A stretch of DNA of 64,000 nucleotides, taken from NCBI RefSeq assembly GCF_027942865.1, contig NC_134507.1, forward strand, positions 35,579,711 to 35,643,710, given 5' to 3'. A model generated the notes under the pieces. The model did not search any database. It was not told the DNA's origin and saw only the letters and a program-made list of their open reading frames with translations. This document shows positions 10,603 to 22,201 of the stretch, piece by piece; within the stretch, counting starts at the first letter, position 1; each line of letters begins with the position of its first letter. This DNA comes from Odontesthes bonariensis (Eukaryota > Chordata > Actinopteri > Atheriniformes > Atherinopsidae). Position numbers and translations under genes: made by a program.

Positions 10603-11135
10603 AGGACATCAAGCAAGTAAAAGGCACAAATGGTGAAATGAAACCACATTATGAAAAAGGAAAGAAGAAGAGTGATATAAAGAGATGGGGGGATGTGACC
10701 GATGATTTCAGCATCAGATTATTAAAAAATGATGCAGTGAAATGACTTCAAAATCACCACAGAGGTAGCTGGGGACATGTAGAACAAGAATCTGGTGGAG
10801 AGAACATTTTGATTTGGTTCTAAATGAAGTTTTCAAATCTGAATATGCAGAAATGAGTTTGATTCTGAATATGCTTCAATAATTTTGTTCTATCATTTTG
10901 TTTTAATCATTAAAAAGAATGTAGTAAAAAAAAACAACCAAGTAATGACAGGTGTATACTCCAACAAATGAAAAATCAACTTCGATATAGATTTCTGAGT
11001 TTATGGGGTGCACTTGAATGCACCATAAATCCACTCACACGCTTTACCGTACGACGCGATGTAAACGGGCACTCGATTTTCAAGTGTAGCTAGCGCGAGC
11101 GTGCCTCTCCGAAGCGCAGATGACGTGACCGCAGT

Positions 11136-11546
11136 ACTTTGTCGTCCCCTGCTAGCTCCACAATCACTGTCAGCTCCTTTTTGAAGCCGCCGTCTTTCGC
11201 ATTCTCCCCTGCATTCCTCACATCATTCAAGCTTGCATTCCTACTTTCTCCCTTCCGCATTCACTTCTCCATTCATTCTCATTTTCTCCTGCATTCATTC
11301 TTTCATTAATGGCGCTTTTCCACCAGCTCGCTTCGGCTCGGCGCGCTATTGCGAGTGAGTACAGTCTGCGAGAAAGGTGAGTGGTTAAGTTCGTTTTTTA
11401 AAAACATGTTTAGTGCCATATGTGTCTCCTTCTTTAAGAAAGTATTATGTCAATTGAATATAAATATAATTCATTACAAACGTTTTTTTGGGGAAAAATG
11501 TCTTTGCCTTGACACAAGACAAAGACATTTTCCTGGGCTAGCTTAA
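11136..11546. other. Interval without recognised gene
   Basis: Pyrimidine-rich stretch with repeated cattc/gcattc phrases, then a GC-rich patch near 11310-11350. No coding feature is supported. Confidence 0.5.
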
Positions 11547-11894
11547 AGGTCCCATGGCATGAAAATTTCACTTTCAGAGGTTTTTGAGCCTTAAAATGAG
11601 TTTCTCTAGTCTCCTTAAATCACCCCAGTGAGTAGAAATTGCGAAATGTATTCACAGAGCAGTACAGCATTTCCTCCATGTTTTGAACAGAGCGCCTCGA
11701 ATTGTCTCGTTGACTCAAGGCTCCTGGTATGACGTCATGCCAGGATAGAGCTCATCAAAATTTCCCACCCCCTCTCTCCGCCACGCCCTCTGTCTCCACC
11801 CACTGCTGGTAAACTACCTGTATATTACCCGCCCAACTCATGTGGAGTAGACCGAGACTCGACACGACTTAAGACAGTCACAGAAGATACAGCA

Positions 11895-13124
11895 ATGGCT
11901 TCCAAACGACGTTACCATGCGAAATGTACTGTGCCAGGATGTGAAGATGAAGAGAAGAATATGTTTCCGCTTCCACCCTCTGTCCCTTTGAAAACGGAAT
12001 GGCTAATTTCATTTAGAGGGACGGGTGCCCATGCATGTTCCAAAGAGTGTCAGTGTTTGCGCGACACATTTCAGAGGAATGCTTTCACAACCCTACACCT
12101 GAAGTTGAAGCCTGGATCAGTGCCAAGCCTTGCCGGTCCATCAGCTACCCACACGATCAAGTAAGTCATAATTATTTGCTAGCCGCTAGCACTTTATGGG
12201 TGACAGCTAACTAGCCAACATTAGCTGTGGAGGTATTTATCCATGAAACCTACACTGCGCTACAAAACCAATACTCTGTTAAACTGGTTAGATTTGGAAA
12301 ATTGGTTGTAAAACAAGACATTTGTCTTTTGACCAAGTATCTTACGTGTAGGGGACTACATACAGCATGAATACTTAGGTAAGCAAGTCTAGTTCTGTTC
12401 TGCGGCTAGATACGTCTGTTACACGGAAAATGACGCCCGACGATAACAATTCATATTTTGTAAGCCTTTCTTTAGATTGGTGACTTTATATTTTGAAAGC
12501 TTTTGTTACGGTTTGGTGACCTTTTTTTTTTTTTTTTTTTTTTTTAACGTTGAGTCGTTTCTGCGTCTTTCGTGTGTGATATGCGATCGGGTGTTGTGGC
12601 TGGGTGAAGGATGTTTAGCAAACGTTTGCTGACTTCCCTCAAACATACACCATTACGTATCTGTCAATTCGAACACAATTTTACTTCAAATCTGTCGTGA
12701 CACGTCAGTTTATCACGAGTGTAATGCTCAGCTTTCGAACCATGAGATGTGTGCTCTCTATCTGCATCAGGTTCACTCTTCACTGGCCAGTACATTAAGT
12801 GCTCAGTCCAGACATCCCGGACCAGGGATGCTATATATTCTATAGCATTTTGGAAAACAGCTTTTCAAATGCTCTCCCATGATGATGCATGTGTCTCTAC
12901 CAGCTATCCCCCACCACCATGACAAATGAAAATTATGTGAGAAACACCGTTTACACATTGTTTCTTGTACTTTCAGACTGTACTTGGCAGCGATCCACTT
13001 TAATGAAAATGCAAACCGACCACAGGCCCAGACAGCAGACGGTGTACCTCCTCTTCAAAATCTCCTTTCCCAAATCCAAGAAGGGAGAGTGCAGTCAAAC
13101 GTCAAAAGACTAAGCCAACCTTTG
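11895..13124 (+). pseudogene. Kolobok THAP-type transposase, core missing
   Basis: Exon 11895-12160 opens MASKRRYHAKCTVPGCEDEE, with the first Cys pair of a THAP zinc finger, then FPLPPS and KTEW, ending with a GSVPSL box close to the THAP AVPxF motif. The second ligand pair is disturbed (CSKECQ in place of a C-x2-H arrangement). A perfect donor GTAAGT follows. Exon 12977-13124 reads LYLAAIHFNENANRPQAQT and onward, resembling the C-terminal region of Kolobok transposases. The two exons join in phase, so a spliced product would lack the whole catalytic core. Confidence 0.65.
12521..12545 (+). repeat. Poly-T tract
   Basis: About 24 consecutive T within the Kolobok-like element. Confidence 0.9.
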
Positions 13125-14690
13125 GTAAGACCTCAAAAGTTCAAGAATTCAAGTCCAACTACTTTTGCCTTTATCAAATTTACTGAGGTTAATTCCAACA
13201 AATAGGAATACAAAAAATGTGAAAAATAGCAATCTAAACAAACATAAATATATATATAGAACAGATATAAATATATAAATAAACATTGAAATGTACAAAT
13301 GACTAACTGAAATATACAAATGTTGTGCTTGTACAGTGTGTATGAATGTTCTGTGTGAAAGGGTATGTGGATGTCCTGATGGACCTAATTTTTCACACGC
13401 GAGGCAGTCTAAACCCGGTGCAGTGTCCTTCATCATCGGGGTACTCTGCACGGATACGCAGGACCACACAGGCAGGAATGACCACTCTGATCCGGCGACC
13501 CAAAAAGCCCCAGCACCACGCCACGAACTGCCTGTAGGCCAAATACCTGAAGCGCCTGGAAGAACAGATAGAAAAAATGACACTTGAAGAGAATGTTGTT
13601 GTTCTTCTGTTATTGCTATGTTGTACATATTTACATATTCCTAAGGATTATTCTTGATTGTGTTTTAATAATGTCTTGTAAATAAATATACAAACACTCT
13701 TCATACTGTCTGCATAGCTGAATTATCAGGCTCTGTTGGGTGGGTGTACTGTAAACTCTTATGTATGTGGCTATGAGTGATTATTTTACAACGCTTACCG
13801 ATGCGTTCTTCTCAGGCGTAAACTGCCAAACAGGTAGATCCAAATGTTTACAGTGTTACCTGAGGGATCTCCATGCAGCATCTATTCTCCCTTTCTGTGG
13901 GCATTATCTCGCAAATTCCACATTGACACCTATTATTTAAAAAAAAAAAAAAAGGCAGTGATATTCTGTTTTCAGGTAATGCCGGCAAATATAACAATGA
14001 AACATCTTTAGTGGCAAGTAAATGAGTTAACATGTGAGCATGGAGAATAATTACATGCTGGTCAGAATACTATCATGTTTTTTGCATGCCATAGGCTACT
14101 GTATAACTACATGGGCAACGAACAGCTGGCTGTTCCCAGTGAAGACGGGCTACTAAAAAGGTGTACACAAAAATCTGTAGCATAAGTTTCACTTCGTGTA
14201 GTTACACTTTGGATCCAGCACCTGGTCAGGATATGATGAGGTATGTTTTTTTTTTTTTGTTTGTTTTTTGTATATTACAGCATGTAAACCTTTGTCTAGA
14301 AAACTTGGTTATAAATCGCTCCCCTTATGTCAACACTGGGTGGAGAATCATTTGCATGTTGGCAATGTGTACTATGGGAAATACTTTGGCAGTGTTACTG
14401 TTGTACAATGCAAGGCGACATTGAGAAAGTTATTGGTGTAGAGACTGGAGATGCCAGCAGCCATACTCACTAATGTTAGCACTGCAAATACGTGCCCACA
14501 TTGTAAAATAAGTTGGGAACTTATACGTTTTGTAAGCAAAAATAATATTTTAGGTAGTCCTGATGTAGTGACTACAATTTCTGCTCTAATTAGGCTACCG
14601 TAGGCTAAGCCACTGCTATATCTGCGCACCTCACAGTGGTTCGGACCGACCCAACTATAAACGTTTCCAGACATAACATTTCAAACTCAC

Positions 14691-14815
14691 CATTCTGAGA
14701 CGTTTAGCTGAAGGCGCTGCTGATCTGCAGGTTGTTGCTGAACTGCCTGCGCTTCGGCTTCAGGGTCCAATTCCGGGTTGAAGGCGAAAGGTACGATGGT
14801 TTGCTCAACTGCCAT
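14691..14815 (-). pseudogene. Second Kolobok gene, first exon (P2X7-associated type)
   Basis: The minus-strand ATG at 14815 gives MAVEQTIVPFAFNPELDPEA, a Gln/Ala-rich linker and RLQLNVSEW. It ends at a good donor (GTGAGT, complement 14685-14690). The -RLQ-nVSEWC context precedes a cysteine-rich domain in fish proteins that resemble the P2X7 receptor C-terminus and often sit in such transposons (family recollection, not tested). The downstream cysteine exon was not found. Confidence 0.5.
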
Positions 14816-15087
14816 TTCTATTTTTTTTCCTACTAGCAGGCAGCTAACATGCGCGGAGCCAAAACAGAGAATCAGACACGCCCCCATTCAGCCATGACAC
14901 ACCCCTCGCGCTCCTCCTTGCTTCTCATTAGGAAAACGGCACTGGAGAGAGCTCTGAAATGCGGCTTTCTTCTAAGTGGCCAAATCTGCGTTTTCCGGGT
15001 GAATTTTGAGAACGCCTGGGGGTATAACATCCTGAAGCCTCCGAAAGCCCATTTAAAGCGCCGCTACTATACCATGCCATGGGAACT

Positions 15088-15447
15088 TTAAGGTTCCCAA
15101 TTATGCTGAAAAGAATTGTCCATTAAGACGAACATTTCTTTATTTGGATAATGTGTTTCATAAACGGGGAAGAAAGAATTATATTTCACAAGCTACGATC
15201 GAGTTTTGACACCAGAGGGCGTCAAGGTCATAAATGTTCTTCGACAGTTAACCGCTTTGAAGAAAATGGCCGCCCATAAGAGTTGTCAATGCATTGCTCT
15301 TGTTGAAACTAATTATGTAGTGTAAATTACTAGAGGTGTTCGACGGCGCTGTGTTTATATATGTAAACACATGTATTTTAAATGGTACTGAGTAATGGTA
15401 ATGGTCCGCTTTTGCTTTGGAAAATTAAATAAATTGATTTTAAATAA
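15088..15447. other. Interval without recognised gene
   Basis: No coding or repeat feature recognised. Confidence 0.5.
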
Positions 15448-15680
15448 GGCTGCACGGTGGTGCGGTCGTGTGGGTTCTCTCCGGGTACTCCGGCTTCCCT
15501 GTCCAAAAACATGCATGTTAGGTTAATTACTGTGTCTCAAATTGTCCCGAGGAGTGAGTGTGAGCGTGTGTGTGGTTGTTCGTCTCGTTTGTCTCTCTCG
15601 CCCGATTACCCTGGGATAGGCTCCAGCCCCCGACCCGACCGACGGATTAAGCGGGTGTAGAAAATGGATGGATGGATGGA
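15448..15680 (+). mobile_element. (GGAT)n-tailed fish retroposon, internally deleted
   Basis: Contains GGCTGCACGGTGGTGC, TCTCCGGGTACTCCGGCTTC, AAAACATGCATGTTAGGTTA and GGGATAGGCTCCAGCCCC, and ends in ATGGATGGATGGATGGA. This is the widespread teleost retroposon. Compared with the copy at 17654-17994 it lacks the segment after GGTGGTGC. Confidence 0.8.
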
Positions 15681-16176
15681 GTTTACATAAATTGCCTATT
15701 CAGTACAAAACCAGTTCGGTATCATTTTTGGACAGCTGACTTCAGGCACTATGAAAATGAGTGCACAGGAAATTAACCTTAGACATAATGAACTGCTCAG
15801 TTAAGCAATGTATGATGGGAAACAGAGGCGGGACCTTCCGTAAACCACAACCATGCAATTTTAAGGAGGTATTCAGGTGCTCATGGGAAATGCACAACTC
15901 CTCAGCAATAGAACTGTATATGCTATTGTAGTAATTTACTAAATATATCAAACATGTACAGGTAAGTGAGTGATGGTTCATTGTTCTGGTGATGAACACA
16001 ACTGTAACATGTGACTAACATAATGGTAAAGCTAGGTACAAGGAAATTCCAAGGGAATGTTTGTATTTGTCATTTTTTAAACAGAAAATTGTATATATAT
16101 ACACATGTGGATGTGTGTTTATATATCTGTAAATATTGAACTCATTCCTTTGTCTGTGTTCCTCTTGTCTTTGCAG
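15681..16176. other. Interval without recognised gene
   Basis: AT-rich sequence upstream of the split gene at 16177. No promoter could be assigned. Confidence 0.4.
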
Positions 16177-18358
16177 AATGGCACTAAAAGAGCTGCTGAC
16201 CAAAAAGGCCCTAGGGCCACATTTTAAGCCCCCTACGCTGCGAGTGCAGGTACTGTGCAGCAGAGTACACGCGAGGGTGGTTGCTTGGGACCTCAGTGAG
16301 GTCTCAGCAACCCCCCCGCTGTACTAAGACGAACAAGTCACTACTCTGACACTTTTGGAGGAATTTTCCTCCAAAGTGGATGATGGGAAGGGGTACCTCA
16401 TGAGAGGGTACACCCTGAAAGGGGTTTCTCCTCCTCGCACCATTTGGGTGAGCAGGTAGACCCAGTTTTTTAGGAGCTCCCCATTAGATATATCCCCAGA
16501 GCTCAAGAGCCAGGCCCAGGCTCTGCTTTTCCCTGAGTCCAAGGACACACAAGTTGGAGAAATCCAACAGGCAAAGGGCCTCATGACTGTTGTGGGGCAG
16601 GTCATGGAAGTAAGTTAGTTCTATGTAAAGATGAAACATCACATCATAATGCACAGAGATAAATCAACATAACAAAGTTAACAGCACCTGCTGTCAGCCA
16701 ACTTTGCTAATCCTCTTGCAATTTTAGGAAGAAGAGTATTTGATAAGATAACAGTGAAATCTGTCATTTTACCATAACCATCAACTTTTTAGAACACTTC
16801 TGTAATTATTCATCAGGCCGGGATAAAATGATCTAATTGACTGACTACTGTGAGTATGAATGGTGTTATTAACACTTTCATCCATTTTGTTTTTTAGTTA
16901 TCTGCAATAAAGAAGATCGTGATGGGGAGAGAGCCGGTCCCAATGAGGACCCTGCAGCTTCAGGAGGTAAGACGAGACATTGTGAAGAGGACAAGGATTG
17001 GGTGGGAGAAGCAGACTTCTGAACAACTGAACAAACTGATGGTGTCAGATCTGCTTTTTAATGCACTCAAGTTTAATATTTTCTACAGTCGGCCTGGAAT
17101 TGTGGCATGTGCTAAAGTTCTTTTCATATATCTAAAAATAAAACACCTATGTTTACTTAAGCCAGTTGTATTAGAATTACAGAGCAGTACTCTGTGAGGA
17201 CTATAACCACAACAATCTATTTTATGTACAGGGGGCTGCCAAGGTCGATGTGGCCCTCTGGAGGGAGGTGGCCATCGCTAAGGTGGAAGTCGGGGCCACC
17301 CTCAAGGTCACACGTTTAAAAAGGGGAAAGTCAGCGTATCAGGACCAGCTGAACAGCACAAATTATTCAGTGCTGGAGGTAAATTTTTAAATGATGAGAA
17401 CATAAAACAATTATAACAATAAAGGCACCACAGTAAATAGTATATATTTTCTAATAAACATGAATAACATGAATAATGACGCATCAAAGGTGTTTCGTTA
17501 ACACTTTTGTCAACACCAAATACACATTACTTCTTCTTTGGTGAAAATGCCATCTTTAAATGCACTACAGCCACCAAAACACTTCATAATTCACCCAAAA
17601 CTGACTTGTGCTGCCATAATTCTGATAAAAAAAATAATGTAACCTGGCAAAACTATCCATCCATCCATTTTCTACACCCGTTTAATCCAACTCATGGTCA
17701 TGGGGGGCTTGGCGCCTAATCCCAGTCATCATTGGGTGGGAGGCGGGGTACACTGTGGACAGGTCGCCAGTCCATCACAGGGCCACACAGAGACCCACCA
17801 GACGAACAACCACACACTCACCCCTAGGGACGATTTTAGAGACACCAGTTAACCTGCCATGCATGTTTTTGGATGATGGGAGGAAGCCAGAGTCCCCGGA
17901 GAGAAGCCACACATACATACAACCATACAGAAAGAAACTGAACATGGAACCCTCTTGCTGTGAGGTGACAGTGCTAACCACCGTGCCACCCCAGAAAAAC
18001 TAGTCGAGAACTAAATGTTTACAAAGCTAAAGACCACTAACGTGTATACATCACAGATGTAAACAGGGCTTGTATCCCCCATTTTGTTGATGTGACATAT
18101 TATCATGTTGATGAGACTAATTTGTTGTCTCCCTCACAGATGCTCAGTGCCAGTCCAACATCGGCCTTGGCCATTGAGGTGCTCGGGGTTCTGGAGGGGG
18201 AGACGGAGGGCGTGGTGGACCTCATCCTGGGAGACGACTCCCAGGTTAACATCAGTGCTGCCCTCTGGGAGCCCATGGAGGAGCTCCTCGCCAAGGGGAG
18301 GCTATATGTGGACCTCCAAATGAGGGGAGCAAATAAAAGCAGTGGAGGCTCCACTTAA
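16177..18358 (+). pseudogene. Five-exon gene of unknown function, possible OB-fold protein
   Basis: Candidate exons are 16177-16249, about 16328-16609, 16898-16966, 17232-17378 and 18140-18358, with good acceptor and donor sites. The last three join in phase 0. Recognisable segments are SSKVDDGKGYLMRGYTLKGV, QAQALLFPESK and KGLMTVVGQVME (second), a 23-codon exon (third), AAKVDVALWREVAIAKVEVG and LNSTNYSVLE (fourth), and ALAIEVLGVLEGETEGVVDL (fifth). The V-V-G and AKVDVALWRE patterns resemble strands of OB-folds in single-stranded-DNA-binding proteins; this is inference. One in-frame TAG interrupts exon 2 (after TIWVSR), so it is probably a decayed copy. I do not recognise the family. Confidence 0.5.
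17654..17994 (-). mobile_element. (GGAT)n-tailed fish retroposon, near full length
   Basis: Minus-strand copy beginning GGGGTGGCACGGTGGTTAGC with a tRNA-like A-box region and ending in an ATGGATGGAT tail. Short matching flanks (aaact) may be its target duplication. It lies in the last intron of the split gene at 16-18 kb. Confidence 0.8.
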
Positions 18359-19480
18359 TTAAATCTATTTTAGTTTTCAATCAGTTCTTTTTTTTGTTCA
18401 AATTTAGAAACTTTAAATGTAAAAGAATCTAGTTTTTTTGTTTATTTGTTTGTATTTTGTTTGTTTTTCATCATTAAATGTTTATTCAGTATTGGATTCA
18501 GCTATTTTTTTACTCATAGTCACATACCTCTGCTAAAAGGTTCAAATGAGCCAGTAAAGCATCATAGAAAGAGCAAAGAGCAGTTCCACAGTGCATGGGG
18601 ACATGGTAATACACATCAGTCACATGATTTAATTCAATGAAATATCAAATTGATGTATTTATTAAAAACAATTGTACATGATACTTAAAGCTAGTGAAAC
18701 ATCTTCAGTTTAAAGATTTTTACAAACATTTGCGCCACACAGTCGTCACTTCTTGGACCTTTCCGAATGCCCTGTGAACATCTGGTTTTTATTCGCGTTC
18801 TCCCAGAAGGTGAGACGCTCCCCACCCCGGTCTGTCATCAATTTGATAAACTATGAAAGTGTAGCTGCTTACATAAATTACATAAGTTGTATTTAACTGC
18901 AACTGAATGAAAATAAAATGCAGTGTTAGTGTAAAAACATTCAATCCATAGAATGTTAGAATAGAGTACAACAGGTACAATGGATATGTAACAATGTTTA
19001 AACTGATAGGAGTTGTCAGAATATGATTCTTTCTAAATTATTTTTGAAGGTGAACAACTGTAACATGATTTCATTAAAAGAAACATCTAAATTTTGTATT
19101 TGGAATACTCGTCATGCCCCTGAACGTCTCTGAACATTAAACGGCTCACTCTTCTTCGTTTGCAAAGGTAAGTCTGACGCTGTCTAACTCTGTCTTTCCC
19201 AAATGAGGAATTTATGAATCTATGACTTTCAGGGAGAGGACTCAGTCTCCTCCTCCCCCCCAGATACTGTCACCTGGAAATACTGAATGAATGTGTGGAC
19301 TGGTGATGATTATACTGTGTGCATTAATGTATGTTTTACTGACAGTTTTAGTCCAAACCTTCCATTCAGACTGAAATATCTCAAGTGTTTCCAGTTAAAG
19401 CGAGTGTCCCATGTCAGCAGAAAGTATTTCCTTATTTCTGTCAAATCCCCATTTTACTGTCCTGTTCCTGTGGGCAGTGT
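18359..19480. other. Interval without recognised gene
   Basis: AT-rich; only short unsupported frames. Confidence 0.5.
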
Positions 19481-20056
19481 CACTCAGTGGGTCTACATGA
19501 TGAGAGGAACTCCATTACAGCTATAGTTGGGTTCTGCTCCTTATTTGGGCGAGGGTAATTCTCCTTGGATATGTGGCGGTGAATGAATCGTATCAGAGGC
19601 ACGAAGCGTGTCATACCCCGGTATGATAGGTGGCGATGAACCCATTCCAGCTGTTGCTAACAGAGCCACTTCCTGTTGACCTCTGCACCACCAACAACAA
19701 CAACAAACTCAGGCGTTGGAGAAAGATGGAGAACGCAGAGCCAGATGAAGCTACGTCCCTCTACATTTGGTCTGTGATGAGCTGCTTGTTGCACAAACTC
19801 GATGCCCAACGGAGCATTCTCCATCGCGTTGTTTGTTTCTTTCTGACGGCGACAACAACAGGAATATCGTCTCCTTTGACTTCCGGGTCACGACCCCGGG
19901 AAAACATCTGGAGCATGCGCAGAACGCAAAGTCTGATTCACCACGTGCTTCAGCGTCTACAAGCAGGTTTAGTGTGACTTTCAACCCAGTTATCTCGGGG
20001 TCTCAATCCGATCCGATCCAGTTCTTAGTCAGATTAAGGTGTCTACATGCACTTAA

Positions 20057-21482
20057 AGGCCTACAGGAAGGTGATTTTTTTTGCACAAAACTGAAATAGC
20101 TGATCGATTCCTTATATACCATGGAATTTTTTTATGATTTTAAAATAATTTTAGGCCCTTGGATAGTCCTGATTAGGCCCAATAAACTATCACCACATTT
20201 GACTCGAATTTGGCAACTGCCAAGTCTCCGCCAGGTGGAGAGTGGAAATCTCGGCAGAGCGATCATCAAGATGATTGCTGATTTCAGGGCAACCATCCCG
20301 CGGTGTGTCCGCTCTCCGCCAGGTGGATTCCCCCTGAGCGTCCGCACCGCAGGGAGCTGAACACGGCGGGATGGCTCCGGCTGATTTCACCAGAGAGGAG
20401 GCGGCGGACAGGGAGGCACAGACACAAGACCGCGGGTCTCTCTGCTTCCTCTGTCCCCGGTGGTGTGAGCTGCTGAGGGCAACACACGCACCCACAGCAC
20501 TTCGTACATCTACTCGCAATAAAAACTGCACCGAACCCAACGTTTTATTGCCTTCACCACTAGAGCCTGGCTCGGGCCGGATTTTTCTGTCCGAGCCCGG
20601 CCCTCAACCGACGGAAAAGTTCTCAAATCCGACCTGAGCCCGAGATTAATTAAAATATTTGTGTCCGAGCCCGCCGGAAGCCCGAGACCAGTGACCAACG
20701 CAAGACGGCGCACCCTAATCAGTGAATACACATCGGTGACAGCGCGCCATTATCCACCATAATCCATTATAGCTTAAAGCGTTTGCACACAGTGGATTTC
20801 CCCCTCTCATTTTCCACGACTTTCAGTTCTCCAGAAGCTATTTTTCTTTTAATGTCCTCCATAGCGCTTCCAGCCAACTGAGCTCGGCTGCACTGATCGC
20901 ACGTGTTTAATGTAAAGTTGTTTGAATGTTCGATATGCGTGCGTGCGCACCGAGCATGCACAGACCACAGATGCACACAGATGCATGCTGCACGGCATGA
21001 GGCACGAACAGCCTACCAACATTTTCATTTATGCATATTCAATTATTTATGTTTATCACAAAAACTGACGTTTGCAATGAACTGAAACCTGTCCTCTGGC
21101 TGTTTATAATTTTCACCATGTCTGCTTGCTTTCGAGCCCGACCCGAGTCCGACAAGACATTCTGATTTTTTTGTCCGAGTCCGGCCCGGCCCGTCGGGTT
21201 CCGACCGGGCCCGTCGGGCTTCGGTCGGGTTGCCATACTCTATTCACCACTCAACAAGCATACTAATAGCGGCAGCCAGGAAAACCCATGGCACCTGTGA
21301 CGTCACACGGAAGCCCCGCCCCCAGTTTGGAATTCCAGGAAGGATTTCCAAGCGGCAAATTCAAAATCGCAAATTTCATGCGTTTATGAAATGTTTTGGT
21401 GTAGAGTCCAATGATCATTATTGTTCCTCTGTGTATGTATTATCATTATGTATTGGGTGTGGTGTCAGCTTTCTGTAGGCCT
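20057..21482. mobile_element. TTAA-flanked element with AGGCCTACAG ends
   Basis: Inverted ends AGGCCTACAGGAAG and AGGCCTACAGAAAG with TTAA on both sides (20053-20056 and 21483-21486). The related copy at about 50590 has an uninterrupted single TTAA, showing the empty site. No transposase was recognised; Kolobok or piggyBac type by target. Confidence 0.8.
20561..21242 (-). mobile_element. hAT element nested in the TTAA element
   Basis: Ends TAGAGCCTGG and inverted TAGAGTATGG with an 8-bp duplication TTCACCAC (20553-20560 and 21243-21250). Rich in cgggcccggc phrases near both ends. The minus strand at about 20767-20860 reads MEDIKRKIASGELKVV, like the start of a BED-finger hAT protein, and stops there. 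So it is a non-autonomous deletion derivative. Confidence 0.85.
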
Positions 21483-21556
21483 TTAACTCAGTCTGATTGT
21501 AATTTAGCCAATGATCCGAGCCTTTCAGTGCCATGTGACCCCACTCAGTGATTGAC

Positions 21557-22115
21557 AGGTAAAGCAGCCAATAGCAGCAGCTCAGCACATGACGTCCACT
21601 GCAGGGCAGCTGGCAGAAGATGAGACTGTGCTGCTTCTAACTTTGTCTCATCAGTTAATATCTGTGGAAATAAAGCTGAAATGGCAGCACAGCTGAGCTC
21701 TCTACATGCTCTGAGTGTGAAAAGCCCACAACAACCGCAGCTCCATGTCCCAGTGACACACAGTCAAAGTTGCAGTGGTGTTTTATTTAGCTGCTGTGTC
21801 CTCAGCTGGAGGAATTTAACTGACTACTCTCTTTTCCTCCTTTCTTTAGACTAACTGAACTCTGACCCCTGCTCCTGCTCTGACTGGTGAGGAGCAACAT
21901 TTACTTCCTTGATGGTTGGGTTCCTGCTACCTGCTCTGTGTCATATGAAGTGGAGCTTCCTGTCAGTGCCCAGCAGACCTTTTCCCTCTCAAACTGCATG
22001 AGTGAAGTGAAACATTGATCATTAGTCAGAGGACAGATTTAAGATCAGATTTATTGATCATGCATACACACAAAATTTGTCCTCCGCTTTTAACCCATCC
22101 AGGCTGGCACCTGTT
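21557..22115. other. Interval without recognised gene
   Basis: Mixed-composition sequence; no feature supported. Confidence 0.4.

Positions 22116-22199
<84 letters not shown>
22116..22199 (+). repeat. (AC)n microsatellite
   Basis: About 42 uninterrupted AC units. Confidence 0.95.

Positions 22200-22201
<2 letters not shown>

Larger units (their letters stand above)
7950..11135. mobile_element. Element with long inverted repeats
   Basis: Sequence from about 7950-7993 plus 8608-9000 reappears in reverse complement at about 10720-11135 with only a few differences. A further inverted match links 9203-9242 plus 9467-9550 with about 10415-10575. The outer phrase ACTGCGGTCACG is present on both sides. 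The intervening 9.6-10.4 kb is AT-rich and non-coding. The left arm carries two later insertions (7994-8607 and 9243-9461) that the right arm lacks. Superfamily unknown; no clear target duplication found. Confidence 0.65.
11547..15087 (+). mobile_element. Kolobok-like TTAA transposon with two decayed genes
   Basis: Ends AGGTCCCATGGCATG and, inverted, AGTTCCCATGGCATG are flanked by TTAA at 11543-11546 and 15088-15091. Inside are a THAP-like exon and a C-terminal exon on the plus strand, and a divergent exon on the minus strand near the right end. A TTAA duplication plus a THAP-containing transposase is the Kolobok combination. A shorter relative with the same ends lies at 58672-59343. Confidence 0.8.
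19484..21556 (+). mobile_element. DNA transposon family X, copy 1 (with nested insertions)
   Basis: Shares more than 400 bp with 50169-50650. The left end is CACTCAGTGGGTCTACATG and the right end is near CATGTGACCCCACTCAGTG, an imperfect inverted pair. It contains a short start of a coding region (19726 onward, MENAEPDEATSLYIWSVMSC) shared with the second copy. The superfamily is not recognised. A TTAA element occupies 20057-21482. Confidence 0.55.

Noticed and set aside
16324-16605. 93-codon minus-strand frame
   Set aside because: Antisense of exon 2 of the split gene, which has splice sites and domain-like patterns on the plus strand.
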